Assembly: GCF_900104175.1 (NCBI RefSeq) | Contig: NZ_FNIX01000001.1 | Span: 434,001-498,000 of the forward strand | Direction of reading: 5' to 3' | DNA length: 64,000 nucleotides | Source: Lentzea jiangxiensis | Lineage (GTDB): Bacteria > Actinomycetota > Actinomycetes > Mycobacteriales > Pseudonocardiaceae | Shown here: in pieces, positions 1 to 9,046 of the stretch | Position numbering within the stretch: the stretch's first letter is position 1 | How the letters are laid out: each line of letters begins with the position of its first letter | Made by a program: the position numbers and the translations under genes | The notes under the pieces: model-generated | The model's database searches: none | Seen by the model: only the letters and a program-made list of their open reading frames with translations | Told to the model about the DNA's origin: nothing

Positions 1-2
1 CC

Positions 3-131
3 GCCTGTGCCTCGGCGTCGGCCGACCGAGCGGTGCTCGAAGGAGCACTCGCCATGGCTTGGACGACGATCGCGACGGCCACCGATCCACGGCAGCGTGA
101 ACGGCTGCTGGCCCGCGGAGGTGCGGCATGA
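3..131 (+). CDS. C-terminal fragment of an M20-family amidohydrolase (AmiB1-like), 5' end outside window
   Basis: An open frame enters from the left edge and stops at the TGA that overlaps the next ATG (ATGA). The visible 42 residues end in a helix with DRAVLEGALAMAW followed by TDPRQRERLL. This resembles the C-terminal helix of M20 peptidases/amidohydrolases, and the next gene is a complete M20 protein. In M. tuberculosis amiB1 and amiA1 lie side by side near lpdA and glpD2, as here. Function is inferred from this tail and from position only; the catalytic part is not in the window. Confidence 0.6.
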   Translation, partial: ACASASADRAVLEGALAMAWTTIATATDPRQRERLLARGGAA

Positions 132-1405
132 CGGTCCTGGACTCCCGACCTTCGGGTTCCTCAACTGTGAAGACGTCCCCTGAGATGCTCGTGGACCCCA
201 CCGGGGTGAGCATGTCTGTTGTGGATGATCTGGGTGAAGGCCGCGGCCCCGCGTGGCTCGACGACTGGTTGAAGGCGCACGCCGCGGACGTCATCGCGTG
301 GCGGCGCCACATCCACTCCCACCCCGAGCTGTCCCGGCGCGAGTACAACACCACCGAGCTCGTGGCGAAGCTGCTGCGCGAGGTCGGCCTCAAGCCGCGG
401 GTCCTCCCCGGCGGCACCGGCCTGATCTGCGACATCGGCAGCGGCCCGCGCTGCGTGGCCCTCCGCGCGGACATGGACGCCCTGCCGCTGCACGAGAACA
501 CCGGCCTGCCGTTCTCGTCCACTGTGGACGGTGTGTCGCACGCGTGCGGTCACGACGCCCACACCACGGTCCTGATCGGCACCGCGCTGGCCCTCGCGTC
601 CGCGACGGAGCTGCCGGGCCGGGTGCGGCTCGTCTTCCAGCCCGCCGAGGAGGTCATGCCCGGAGGCGCGCTCGACGTGCTCGCGGCCGGTGGCCTCGAC
701 GGCGTGGAGCGGATCTTCGGCCTGCACTGCGACCCGCGCCTGCAGGTCGGCCGCATCGGCACCCGCATCGGCGCCATCACGTCGGCCTCCGACCTGCTGG
801 AGCTGCGCCTGTCCTCGCCGGGCGGCCACACCTCGCGCCCGCACCTGACGGCCGACCTGGTGCACGCGCTCGGCACCGTGATCACCGGCCTGCCGACGAT
901 GCTGTCGCGCCGCGTCGACCCCCGTTCCGGCACCGTCCTGGTGTGGGGCGCGGTGCACGCGGGCGAGGCGCCGAACGCCGTGCCGCAGGAGGGCCTGGTG
1001 CGCGGCACGCTGCGCACGGGTGACCGCGACATCTGGGCCGAGCTGGAGCCGCTGGTCAAGGACCTGGTGACCGGTCTGCTGGCGCCCACGGGCGTCGGTT
1101 TCGACCTGCACCACCGCCGCGGTGTGCCGCCGGTCGTGAACGAGCGCGAGTCGACGCAGATCCTGCGCGCAGGCATCGAGGCCGCTCTCGGCGACGACGC
1201 CCTGGCGGGCACCGAGCAGTCCTCCGGTGGCGAGGACTTCGGCTGGTACCTGGAGCACGTGCCCGGCTCGTTCGCGCGCCTCGGCGTGTGGAACGGCGTC
1301 GAGAAGCAGCTCGACCTGCACCAGCCGACGTTCGACCTGGACGAGCGCGCGCTGCTCGTCGGCGTCCGCGTCATGGTCCACACGGCGCTCGCCGCACTGG
1401 CTTAA
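128..1405 (+). CDS. M20-family metal-dependent amidohydrolase (AmiA1-like)
   Basis: Cytoplasmic zinc-type hydrolase of the M20D group, which removes acyl groups from N-acyl amino acids or related amides. About 425 residues, normal for the family. Metal-site and catalytic motifs are visible: RADMDALPL, then ACGHDAHTT, QPAEE and GLHCDP. The ATG at 128 overlaps the stop of the preceding M20 gene, suggesting translational coupling. The first 28 residues are poorly conserved in character, so an internal ATG at 212 (MSVVDDLG) preceded by GGGGTG is an alternative start. The substrate cannot be told from sequence. Neighbours match the Rv3305c-Rv3306c pair of mycobacteria. Confidence 0.88.
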   Translation: MTVLDSRPSGSSTVKTSPEMLVDPTGVSMSVVDDLGEGRGPAWLDDWLKAHAADVIAWRRHIHSHPELSRREYNTTELVAKLLREVGLKPRVLPGGTGLICDIGSGPRCVALRADMDALPLHENTGLPFSSTVDGVSHACGHDAHTTVLIGTALALASATELPGRVRLVFQPAEEVMPGGALDVLAAGGLDGVERIFGLHCDPRLQVGRIGTRIGAITSASDLLELRLSSPGGHTSRPHLTADLVHALGTVITGLPTMLSRRVDPRSGTVLVWGAVHAGEAPNAVPQEGLVRGTLRTGDRDIWAELEPLVKDLVTGLLAPTGVGFDLHHRRGVPPVVNERESTQILRAGIEAALGDDALAGTEQSSGGEDFGWYLEHVPGSFARLGVWNGVEKQLDLHQPTFDLDERALLVGVRVMVHTALAALA

Positions 1406-1427
1406 AGCGAACCCCTTCGGTCCGAGC

Positions 1428-1470
1428 AGTGTTGTGGCGTGCGGAGCAGTTGCGCACGCGCCACAACACT
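1428..1470 (+). terminator. Hairpin terminator after the amidohydrolase gene
   Basis: A 12-bp perfect stem (AGTGTTGTGGCG at 1428-1439 with CGCCACAACACT at 1459-1470) has a further pairing TGCG/CGCA inside. It lies 23 bp after the amidohydrolase stop. There is no long T tract, as is common in actinobacterial terminators. Confidence 0.7.
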
Positions 1471-1599
1471 GTCCGGGGTCCGTTCAGGTCGATCTCGCAA
1501 CGCCGGACCGCTCGCGAAATCGGCTGGCAAGCGGATCACACCGCTCATCAGGCTCCCGCCGGCGAATGATCTGATCAACTGAGCGGGCGGGGGTGCACC

Positions 1600-1947
1600 G
1601 TGGACCAGTCGACCACCGTGCTGTGGCGGCCGACCGGCCCGGAGGAGCTGGAACTCGTCCGGGAGTCCGGCTGGCACGCGTGGCCACCCCGCCTCCCCGA
1701 GCAGCCGATCTTCTACCCCGTGCTCGACGAGGAGTACGCGATCAAGATCGCCCGTGAGTGGAACGTGCCGCACCACGGGGTCGGCTACGTCACCCGCTTC
1801 CGGGTCGAGTCGGAGTTCCTCCGGCGCTACCCGGTTCAGCAGGCGGGCGGCAGGACCATCCTGGAGCTGTGGGTTCCGGCCGAGGAGCTCGACGAGTTCA
1901 ACGCGCACCTCGTGGGTCCGATCGAGGTCGTGCACGAGTTCCGGTGA
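1600..1947 (+). CDS. Small conserved hypothetical protein (115 aa)
   Basis: Starts at GTG 1600. The product is soluble with no signal or membrane segment. It begins VLWRPTGPEELELV, continues through an aromatic stretch PIFYPVLDEEYAIKIA and ends IEVVHEFR. Similar short actinomycete proteins are often labelled ADP-ribosylation/crystallin J1-like, but that label rests on weak homology and no catalytic motif is visible here, so no function is assigned. It sits alone between the amidohydrolase terminator and a strong convergent terminator shared with glpD. Sense-strand coding is supported by normal amino-acid composition and a clean fit between the two terminators. Confidence 0.8.
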   Translation: MDQSTTVLWRPTGPEELELVRESGWHAWPPRLPEQPIFYPVLDEEYAIKIAREWNVPHHGVGYVTRFRVESEFLRRYPVQQAGGRTILELWVPAEELDEFNAHLVGPIEVVHEFR

Positions 1948-1978
1948 GCCACCACCGCTCCGGATCGTCGATCCGCGA

Positions 1979-2019
1979 ACGACTCCGGCGGGGCACCTGT
2001 GGTGCCCCGCCGGAGTCGT
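1979..2019. terminator. Bidirectional hairpin terminator between convergent genes
   Basis: Perfect 19-bp inverted repeat (left arm 1979-1997, right arm 2001-2019) around a 3-nt loop TGT. It sits between the stop of the 115-aa gene on the plus strand and the stop of glpD on the minus strand, so it can end transcripts from both sides. Confidence 0.88.
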
Positions 2020-2028
2020 CTCAGAGGC

Positions 2029-3792
2029 TCAGCTGACCGGTTCTTCCAGCTGCGGACGGGCCTCGGGCGCAGCGGCCCGGACGGCGTCGGCCGCCTGGTC
2101 GTCCGCCTTCGTCTGGGACGCGCGCTCGGACTCGACGCGGGCGTTGTAGACCTCGACCTCGCGCTTGATCGCGTCCTCGTCCCAGCCGAGGACGGGGGCG
2201 ATCAGCCGTGCCACCGCCTCGGACGAGTCGACGCCGCGGTGCGCGTACTCGATAGAGATGCGGGTGCGGCGCGTCAGCACGTCCTCGAGGTGCATGGCGC
2301 CCTCGTGCGAGGCCGCGTACACCGCCTCGACCTGGAGGTAGTCGGGGGAGGCCGGGATCGGCTTCAGCAGTTCCGGGTTGTCGGCGGCCAGCGACAGCAC
2401 CTCGTGCACCAGCGAGCCGTAGCGGTCCAGCAGGTGCCGCACGCGGTACGGGTGCAGGCCGTGCTTGGCCGCGAGCTGGTCGGCCTGGTTCACCAGGGCG
2501 TGGTAGCCGTCGGCGCCGACCAGCGGCACCTTGTCCGTGATCGACGGCTGGATGCGGCCCGGCAGGTCGACGTGCGCCGCGTCGACGGCGTCCGCGCCCA
2601 TCACCCGGTACGTCGTGTACTTGCCGCCCGCGATCGCCACCAGGCCGGGCGCGACCCGTGCCACGGCGTGTTCGCGCGAGAGCTTCGACGTCGAGTCCGA
2701 CTCGCCCGCCAGCAACGGCCGCAGGCCCGCGTAGACGCCCTCGATGTCGTCGTGCGTCAGCGGGGTCGCGAGCACCGAGTTGACGCGTTCGAGGATGTAG
2801 TCGATGTCGTGCTTGGTGGCCGCCGGGTGCGCCAGGTCGAGGTTCCAGTCGGTGTCGGTGGTGCCGACGATCCAGTGGTTGCGCCACGGGATCACGAACA
2901 GCACGGACTTCTCGGTGCGCAGGATCATCCCGGCCTCGGCGACGATCCGGTCGCGCGGGACGACGATGTGCACGCCCTTCGACGCCCGCACGCGGAACCG
3001 GCCGCGCGAGCCGGAGAGCCGCTGCAGCTCGTCGGTCCAGACGCCGGTCGCGTTGATCACCGCGTGCGCCCGCACGTCGACCTCGCGGCCGTCCTCGACG
3101 TCGCGCACCCGCACGCCGGACACGCGGTCCGCCTCGCGCAGGAAACCGACCACCTGGGTCGACGTCCGCACCACGGCGCCGTAGTGGGCGGCTGTGCGGC
3201 CGACCATCATCGTGTGGCGGGCGTCGTCGGCCTGGGCGTCGTAGTAGCGGATGCCGCCGATCAACGCGTCGCGCTTGAGCGCGGGCACCAGCCGCAGGGC
3301 GCCGGCACGGGTGAGGTGCTTCTGCCCCGGCACGGACCGGGCGCCGCCCATCGTGTCGTAGAGGAACAGGCCGGCCGCCGTGTACGGGCGCTCCCAGCCG
3401 CGGTTCGCCAGCGGGTAGAGGAACGCGACGGGCTTCACCAGGTGCGGGGCGATGCGCGTCAGCATCAGTTCGCGCTCGCGCAGGGCCTCGCGGACCAGCC
3501 CGAACTCCAGCTGTTCCAGGTAGCGCAGGCCGCCGTGGAAGAGCTTGGAGGACCGGCTCGACGTCCCGGACGCCAGGTCGCGGGCCTCGACGAGGGCGAC
3601 CCGCAGGCCGCGCGTGGCGGCGTCGAGTGCCGCGCCGACGCCGACGACACCACCACCGACCACCACGAGGTCGAACGTCTCCGAGCCGAGCCGCCGCCAC
3701 GACTCCTCGCGCTCGGCCGGGCCCAGTCTGCCGGTGATCGGGGGTTCGGCATGGGTGTGCGGTGCTGCAGCTGCGTTCTTTGGCGTGGTCAC
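2029..3792 (-). CDS. glpD: Aerobic glycerol-3-phosphate dehydrogenase GlpD
   Basis: Membrane-associated FAD enzyme oxidising glycerol-3-phosphate to dihydroxyacetone phosphate and passing electrons to quinone. The 587 residues show an N-terminal FAD-binding glycine motif (VVGGGVVGVGAALDA at about 41-55), then the family signature GTSSRSSKLFHGGLRYLEQ. The GTG start at 3792 has a GGGAGG ribosome site about 9 nt upstream. It is divergent from glpF-glpK, which import and phosphorylate glycerol, so the three genes form a complete uptake-to-DHAP route. In mycobacteria the homologue glpD2 sits next to lpdA, also found here a few kb away. Confidence 0.96.
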   Translation of the reverse strand: MTTPKNAAAAPHTHAEPPITGRLGPAEREESWRRLGSETFDLVVVGGGVVGVGAALDAATRGLRVALVEARDLASGTSSRSSKLFHGGLRYLEQLEFGLVREALRERELMLTRIAPHLVKPVAFLYPLANRGWERPYTAAGLFLYDTMGGARSVPGQKHLTRAGALRLVPALKRDALIGGIRYYDAQADDARHTMMVGRTAAHYGAVVRTSTQVVGFLREADRVSGVRVRDVEDGREVDVRAHAVINATGVWTDELQRLSGSRGRFRVRASKGVHIVVPRDRIVAEAGMILRTEKSVLFVIPWRNHWIVGTTDTDWNLDLAHPAATKHDIDYILERVNSVLATPLTHDDIEGVYAGLRPLLAGESDSTSKLSREHAVARVAPGLVAIAGGKYTTYRVMGADAVDAAHVDLPGRIQPSITDKVPLVGADGYHALVNQADQLAAKHGLHPYRVRHLLDRYGSLVHEVLSLAADNPELLKPIPASPDYLQVEAVYAASHEGAMHLEDVLTRRTRISIEYAHRGVDSSEAVARLIAPVLGWDEDAIKREVEVYNARVESERASQTKADDQAADAVRAAAPEARPQLEEPVS

Positions 3793-4024
3793 GACGGGCG
3801 CCTCCCTGTGACGGCTCGCAGATCACGTTACCTGCAGCGACGCCGCTCCGCCGGTGGGCGCGCGGCCCAGTACCCAACGGCCTGAAAATGGCCCTTTCCC
3901 CGGCACCCGGCATGGACAACTGATCAGCTCGGTAATAGCGTCCGAGCACGTTGCAGGCGGGCGGCGCGGCCCTGACCTCGGGTTTGCGCGTCCTGTCCTG
4001 GCCGCAAACGAGTGGAGGCCGACG

Positions 4025-4768
4025 ATGAGCGCAGGCTCGATCTTCGTCTGGGAGACGCTGGGGACCGCGGTCCTCATCCTCCTCGGCACCGGTGTCGTCG
4101 CGAACCAGGTGCTCAAGAACACCCTCGGCAACAGCACGGGATTCCTGTTCGTCAACATCGGCTGGGCCTTCGCGGTCTTCGCCGGCGCGAGCATCGCCAA
4201 CCCCAGCGGGGCGCACCTCAACCCCGCAGTCACCCTCGGACTCGCGATCGCGGACAAGACTCCGTGGGGCGACGTTCCCGTCTACGTCCTCGGGCAGATG
4301 GTCGGTGCCGTTCTCGGCGCCATGCTCTGCTGGGCCACCTACAAGCTGCAGTTCGACACGCACGACGAGCCGCAGAACACGCTCGGCATCTTCTCCACCG
4401 GCCCGACCGTGCCGAGCGCGCCGTGGAACCTCGTCTCCGAGATCATCGGCACGTTCGTGCTCGTCCTCTGGATCCTGTTGTCCCCCGGCGCGAAGGAGTC
4501 GGTCGACGGGGTCCCGCAGTTCGGCAACTCGGCGCTCGGCTACGCGGGTGTCGCGTTCGTCGTCCTGGTGATCGGCACGTCGCTCGGTGGCCCCACCGGC
4601 TACGCGATCAACCCGGCGCGCGACCTCGGTCCGCGCATCGCCTACGCGTTCATGATGCCGATCCGCAACAAGGGCAACGCCAACTGGAGCTACTCGTGGG
4701 TCCCCGTCGTCGGCCCCCTCGTGGGTGGCGCGCTCGCCGCGCTGCTCTTCCTGGTTCTCCCGGTCTGA
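4025..4768 (+). CDS. glpF: Glycerol uptake facilitator (aquaglyceroporin) GlpF
   Basis: Inner-membrane channel of the MIP family for passive glycerol entry; 247 residues with six predicted hydrophobic segments and two half-helices. Both NPA boxes are present: HLNPAVT near residue 66 and NPARDLGPR near residue 199. The Asp after the second NPA is typical of glycerol facilitators rather than water channels. ATG 4025 was chosen because it begins right at the first membrane segment; the frame stays open further upstream but without membrane-protein character. glpK follows after 13 bp, so they are co-transcribed. Confidence 0.95.
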   Translation: MSAGSIFVWETLGTAVLILLGTGVVANQVLKNTLGNSTGFLFVNIGWAFAVFAGASIANPSGAHLNPAVTLGLAIADKTPWGDVPVYVLGQMVGAVLGAMLCWATYKLQFDTHDEPQNTLGIFSTGPTVPSAPWNLVSEIIGTFVLVLWILLSPGAKESVDGVPQFGNSALGYAGVAFVVLVIGTSLGGPTGYAINPARDLGPRIAYAFMMPIRNKGNANWSYSWVPVVGPLVGGALAALLFLVLPV

Positions 4769-4781
4769 AAGGACTTCTCGC

Positions 4782-6290
4782 ATGACGCAGTACGTGGCCG
4801 CGATCGACCAGGGCACCACGTCGACCCGGTGCATGATCTTCGACCACTCGGGTCGGGTGGTGTCGGTCGACCAGAAGGAGCACGAGCAGATCTTCCCGAA
4901 GGCGGGCTGGGTCGAGCACGACCCGAAGGAGGTCTGGCAGAACACCCGCCAGGTCGCCGCGGGCGCGCTCGCCAAGGCCGACCTGTCCACTTCGGACATC
5001 GTCGCCGTCGGCATCACCAACCAGCGCGAGACCGCGGTGGTCTGGGACCGCAACACCGGCGAGCCCGTCTACAACGCCATCGTCTGGCAGGACACCAGGA
5101 CCGACAAGATCGTCACCGAGCTCGGCAACCTCGGCGGCGGGCAGGAGCGCTACCTGCAGAAGGTCGGGTTGCCGCTCGCGACGTACTTCTCCGGCCCCAA
5201 GGTCCGCTGGATCCTCGACAACGTCGAGGGCGCGCGGGAGAGGGCGGAGGCCGGTGACCTGGTGTTCGGCAACATGGACACCTGGGTGCTGTGGAACATG
5301 ACCGGCGGGGTGGACGGCGGCGTGCACGTCACCGACCCGACGAACGCGTCGCGCACCATGCTGATGGACCTCGACACGCTGCAGTGGGACTCCTCGATCG
5401 CCGCCGACATGGGCATCCCGATGTCGATGCTGCCGGAGATCCGGTCCTCGTCGGAGGTCTACGGCCAGGTGCGCGAACGCGGCGCGCTGGCCGGGGTGCC
5501 GATCGCGGGCATCCTCGGCGACCAGCAGGCGGCCACGTTCGGCCAGGCCTGCCTGTCGCCCGGCGAGGCCAAGAACACCTACGGCACCGGCAACTTCATG
5601 CTGCTCAACACCGGCACCGAGAAGGTGATGAGCCGGAACGGGCTGCTCACCACCATCTGCTACAAGATCGGTGAGGCCGCCCCGGTCTACGCCCTGGAGG
5701 GCTCGATCGCGGTCACCGGCTCGCTGGTGCAGTGGCTGCGCGACAACCTCGGCATGATCAGCAACGCGGCCGAGATCGAGGAGCACGCGAAGACGGTGGA
5801 GGACAACGGCGGCGCGTACTTCGTGCCCGCGTTCTCCGGGCTCTTCGCGCCGTACTGGCGTTCCGACGCCCGTGGCGCGATCGTCGGCCTGACCCGGTTC
5901 GTCAACAAGGGCCACCTCGCGCGGGCCGTGCTGGAGGCGACCGCCTTCCAGACCCGCGAGGTGCTCGACGCGATGAACGCCGACTCGGGCGTCGACCTGA
6001 CCGCGCTGAAGGTCGACGGCGGCATGGTCGTCAACGAGCTGCTGATGCAGTTCCAGGCTGACATCCTCGGCGTGCCGGTGATCAGGCCGGTGGTCAACGA
6101 GACCACCGCGCTGGGTGCCGCCTACGCCGCCGGTCTCGCGGTCGGGTTCTGGGAGACCGAGGACGACATCCGCGAGAACTGGGCGCAGGACAAGCAGTGG
6201 GAACCGCGGATGGACTCCGCGCGCCGCGACTCCGAGTACAAGAACTGGAAGAAGGCGGTGACGAAGACCTTCGACTGGGTCGAGGGCTGA
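4782..6290 (+). CDS. glpK: Glycerol kinase GlpK
   Basis: FGGY-family cytoplasmic kinase converting glycerol and ATP to glycerol-3-phosphate, the GlpD substrate. 502 residues, the usual length. Motifs seen in order: [16 protein letters not shown] (phosphate loop), [33 protein letters not shown] and [17 protein letters not shown] near the C terminus. ATG 4782 follows an AAAGGA ribosome site. It is the distal gene of the glpF-glpK operon. Confidence 0.97.
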   Translation: MTQYVAAIDQGTTSTRCMIFDHSGRVVSVDQKEHEQIFPKAGWVEHDPKEVWQNTRQVAAGALAKADLSTSDIVAVGITNQRETAVVWDRNTGEPVYNAIVWQDTRTDKIVTELGNLGGGQERYLQKVGLPLATYFSGPKVRWILDNVEGARERAEAGDLVFGNMDTWVLWNMTGGVDGGVHVTDPTNASRTMLMDLDTLQWDSSIAADMGIPMSMLPEIRSSSEVYGQVRERGALAGVPIAGILGDQQAATFGQACLSPGEAKNTYGTGNFMLLNTGTEKVMSRNGLLTTICYKIGEAAPVYALEGSIAVTGSLVQWLRDNLGMISNAAEIEEHAKTVEDNGGAYFVPAFSGLFAPYWRSDARGAIVGLTRFVNKGHLARAVLEATAFQTREVLDAMNADSGVDLTALKVDGGMVVNELLMQFQADILGVPVIRPVVNETTALGAAYAAGLAVGFWETEDDIRENWAQDKQWEPRMDSARRDSEYKNWKKAVTKTFDWVEG

Positions 6291-6345
6291 GTTCTCGCCG
6301 AGTGCGCCTCGGGGCCCGTTCAGGCGGCTTCGGGGCGCGCTCGCG

Positions 6346-6903
6346 TCACTGGGCCGGGGTGGCGTGCACGATCACGTTGTCACGGGTGCCGCACGTGATC
6401 AGCCGCAGCCCCTGCTCGTCCTGGTCCCTGGCGACGGCCTCCGCGAAGAAGTCGTCGCGGATGATCCTCTCCGTGCGCGCCACGGTGAAGCGGGCGACCG
6501 AACCGTCCTTCTTGGACACCTCGACCAGGTCGCCCTGGAGCAGGTCGTTGAGCCGGTAGAAGACCCCTATGGCCTTGTTGCTCTCGATCCGGCCGACGAT
6601 GATCCACTGCTGGGGTCGCGTCTGGTGCCAGCCGGCCTGCATGCCCTCGTTGACCGGCGGCATCTGGACGAGGCCCTGCGGGTCGAGCCCCAGCGCGATC
6701 AACGAGGACCGCACGCCGATCCGTTCGATCCGCAGCTCCATCGGGTCGGAGTTGCCGAGCGGCGACATCACCGGCGCCGGAGCGCTGTCGCTCGGCGGCG
6801 CCGACGACGGCTTCGGTGCCGGCGCCTGCGAGCAGGCCGTGGCGAGCGCCACGCTCAGCACCGCGATCAAGACACGAGTCCCCACGAACTCATTGACGCA
6901 CAT
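6346..6903 (-). CDS. Sortase-fold (class F-like) lipoprotein lacking the catalytic His
   Basis: About 185 residues. The N terminus has a hydrophobic stretch ending in LATACSQ, a lipobox, then a Pro/Ser/Ala-rich linker. The rest aligns by eye to class F sortases: ELRIERIGV, a FYRLNDLLQGDLVEV strand and LRLITCG with the presumed catalytic Cys. The position where sortases have G-H-V/I carries VGRIESN, so the catalytic His is an Arg (codon CGG). The loop between Cys and the following Arg (CGTRDNVIV) is only two residues, where about a dozen are usual. It may be inactive or re-purposed. Start may be ATG 6903 or GTG 6885. It is separated from lpdA by a strong terminator, so it is probably transcribed alone. 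Confidence 0.8.
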   Translation of the reverse strand: MCVNEFVGTRVLIAVLSVALATACSQAPAPKPSSAPPSDSAPAPVMSPLGNSDPMELRIERIGVRSSLIALGLDPQGLVQMPPVNEGMQAGWHQTRPQQWIIVGRIESNKAIGVFYRLNDLLQGDLVEVSKKDGSVARFTVARTERIIRDDFFAEAVARDQDEQGLRLITCGTRDNVIVHATPAQ

Positions 6904-7020
6904 CCGGTGTGCTCGTTGCCCGTCAGGACGGCCAAGATCCGAAATGTGATCGTCACGACCCCGCCGGTGCGCCGTTCGACGGCAGTTTCCGTCCACTTCG
7001 GACTTCGTTCGGGACGCGGC

Positions 7021-7052
7021 AGTGCCCCGGACACAGCGGTGTCCGGGGCACT
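7021..7052 (-). terminator. Hairpin terminator of lpdA
   Basis: Perfect 14-bp stem, AGTGCCCCGGACAC (7021-7034) with GTGTCCGGGGCACT (7039-7052), 4-nt loop AGCG. It lies 31 bp past the lpdA stop on the minus strand and upstream of the sortase-like gene. Confidence 0.86.
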
Positions 7053-7083
7053 CCTCGTCGTACCGGTGCGGTGCCGGCGTCGC

Positions 7084-8487
7084 TCAGTCGAGGTCGTCGT
7101 GCCGCATGAGCTGACGGCCCGACTCCGTGATCGAGCCCGACAGCGACGGGTAGACCGAGAAGGTCGTCGCGAGGTGCTCGACGGTCAGCTGGTTCTGCAC
7201 GGCGAGCGCGATCGGCAGGATCAGCTCGCTCGCGTTCGGGGCCACGACGACACCGCCGATGACCACCCCCGTCGCCGGGCGGCAGAACAGCTTCACGAAA
7301 CCGCGGCGCAGGCCCTCCATCTTCGCGCGGGGGTTCGTCGCGAGCGGCAGCATGATCGTGCGCGCGGGCACCTCGCCCGAGTCGATCGCCTGCTGGCTGA
7401 TGCCGACGCTCGCGATCTCGGGGTTGGTGAAGACGTTCGCGGCGACGGTCTTGAGCTTGATCGGGCTGACGCCCTCGCCCAGCGCGTGCCACATCGCGAT
7501 GCGGCCCTGCATGGCGGCCACCGACGCGAGCAGCAGCACACCGGTGCAGTCGCCCGCGGCGTAGACGCCGCTGACGTTCGTCCGGCTGACCCGGTCGACC
7601 GGGATGTACCCGCCGCGCCCGAGCTCGATGCCGATCTTGTCGAGGCCGATGTCGTTCGTGTTGGGCACCGAGCCGACCGTCATCAGGGCGTGCGATGCCT
7701 CGATCGTGCGACCGTCTTCCAGGTGGATCAGAACGCCGTCGCCGGTGTTCTCGACCCGGTCGGCGCGGGCGTGCTTGACGACGGCGGTGCCGCGCTCGGC
7801 GAACACGTCCTCGAGCACCACGGCCGCGTCGGCGTCCTCGTGGGGCAGCACCCGGTCGCGGCTGGAGACCATCGTCACCTTCACGCCCATCTCGGTGTAG
7901 GCGCTGGCGAACTCGACACCCGTGACGCCCGACCCGATCACCGCGAGGTGTTCGGGCAGCTCGGGGAGGTCGTAGATCTGCCGCCAGGTGAGGATCCGCT
8001 TGCCGTCGGGCTCCGCGCCCTGCAACACGCGCGGCGTCGCGCCCGTTGCGATGAGCACCACATCGGCGTTGAGGATCTCCTCCGACCCGTCCGCGCCCGT
8101 CGCGACGACCCGGTGCTGAGCGAGCCCGCGCGAGTCGTCGACGAACTTCGCGCGCCCGTTGATCAGCCGCACACCTTCGCGCTGAAGACGCGCCCGGACG
8201 TCTGCGGACTGCGCCAGGGCCAAGCCCTTCACCCGTCCGTGTACGACCGGCAGATCCACCGCGGCCTGCTCGTTGTGGGTCTGAATCCCCAGCTCACCGG
8301 CATTGCGGAAGGCGCTGCGGGCCCCCGCGGAAGCGATGAAGGTCTTGGACGGCACGCAGTCGTACAACACGCACGCGCCCCCCGCCCCGTCGTTCTCGAC
8401 CACGGTCACGTCGGCGCCGTGCTGGGCCGCGACCAGGGCTGCCTCGTAACCTGCGGGTCCGCCGCCCATGATGACGATGCGGGTCAC
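7084..8487 (-). CDS. lpdA: LpdA-type NAD(P)H:quinone oxidoreductase (flavoprotein disulfide reductase family)
   Basis: 467-residue FAD protein. Seen: N-terminal FAD motif GGGPAGYEAA, redox pair CVLYDC, central NAD(P) motif IGSGVTGVEFAS, and YAAGDCTG. True dihydrolipoamide dehydrogenases carry HPTxSE near the C terminus; here it reads FSVYPSLSGS, so the His-Glu pair is Tyr and Gly. M. tuberculosis LpdA (Rv3303c) is known to be a quinone reductase rather than a lipoamide dehydrogenase, and this protein fits that type. It lies near glpD and next to the Rv3304-like gene, as in mycobacteria. GTG start with AGAAGGGA ribosome site. Confidence 0.9.
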   Translation of the reverse strand: MTRIVIMGGGPAGYEAALVAAQHGADVTVVENDGAGGACVLYDCVPSKTFIASAGARSAFRNAGELGIQTHNEQAAVDLPVVHGRVKGLALAQSADVRARLQREGVRLINGRAKFVDDSRGLAQHRVVATGADGSEEILNADVVLIATGATPRVLQGAEPDGKRILTWRQIYDLPELPEHLAVIGSGVTGVEFASAYTEMGVKVTMVSSRDRVLPHEDADAAVVLEDVFAERGTAVVKHARADRVENTGDGVLIHLEDGRTIEASHALMTVGSVPNTNDIGLDKIGIELGRGGYIPVDRVSRTNVSGVYAAGDCTGVLLLASVAAMQGRIAMWHALGEGVSPIKLKTVAANVFTNPEIASVGISQQAIDSGEVPARTIMLPLATNPRAKMEGLRRGFVKLFCRPATGVVIGGVVVAPNASELILPIALAVQNQLTVEHLATTFSVYPSLSGSITESGRQLMRHDDLD

Positions 8488-8583
8488 GATCAGTTCCCTT
8501 CTGCGTGCTTGCTGGCCGGCACAACCGTACGCGTTGACCGAAACCAGCGTGTCGTCAGTACCGAAAGGTGATCGATGGGTCGC

Positions 8584-8589
8584 TACGCT
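8584..8589 (+). promoter_or_regulatory. -10 box (TACGCT) of a leaderless promoter
   Basis: TACGCT ends 7 nt before the GTG at 8597, too close for a ribosome site, so the transcript probably starts at or next to the start codon. The same box and spacing recur before other genes in the window. No convincing -35 box was seen. Confidence 0.55.
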
Positions 8590-8596
8590 GTCGGAC

Positions 8597-9046
8597 GTGC
8601 CGCTCTATGCCGCGTACGGGTCGAACATGGATCCGAACCAGATGATGGAGCGAGCCCCGTACTCCCCGCTCGCGGGGACCGGTTGGCTCGTCGGTTGGCG
8701 CCTGACGTTCGGCGGCGAGGACCTCGGCTGGGAGGGTGCCCTCGCGACGATCGTCGAAGAGCCCGACCACCAAACGTTCTGCGTGCTCTACGACGTGTCC
8801 CCGCGCGACGAGTCGCGGCTGGACCGGTGGGAGGGCGCGCTCGGCCTGTACAAGAAGATCCGCTTGCGGGTGCAGACCCTCGAAGGGTCCGTGGTGGCCT
8901 GGCTCTACGTGCTGGACGCGTACGAGGGCGGGCTGCCGTCGGCTCGGTACATCGGGGTGGTCGCGGACGCGGCCGAGGCCGCCGGCGCGCCGGGCGACTA
9001 CGTGAACGACCTGCGGAACCGGCCTTGTCAGGGGATCGGGCCCTGA
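8597..9046 (+). CDS. Gamma-glutamylcyclotransferase-like (GGCT/AIG2 fold) protein
   Basis: 149 residues beginning VPLYAAYGSNM, the classic GGCT/AIG2 opening (YGSNM) that binds the gamma-glutamyl group. WEGA and LYKKIRLRV follow. Members of this fold cleave gamma-glutamyl peptides to 5-oxoproline, but many actinobacterial ones are uncharacterised. GTG 8597 is chosen because homologous proteins begin with this strand and a -10 box lies just upstream. It is divergent from lpdA, the same arrangement as Rv3303c/Rv3304. Confidence 0.82.
   Translation: MPLYAAYGSNMDPNQMMERAPYSPLAGTGWLVGWRLTFGGEDLGWEGALATIVEEPDHQTFCVLYDVSPRDESRLDRWEGALGLYKKIRLRVQTLEGSVVAWLYVLDAYEGGLPSARYIGVVADAAEAAGAPGDYVNDLRNRPCQGIGP

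Noticed and set aside
2021..5056. A 1011-codon open frame on the minus strand across glpD, glpF and glpK
   Set aside because: It is Arg/Pro/Gly-rich, runs antisense or out of frame to three clear enzymes and has no domain; a by-product of high GC.
7084..8487. Dihydrolipoamide dehydrogenase
   Set aside because: The C-terminal His-Glu pair needed for that activity is absent; quinone reductase fits better.
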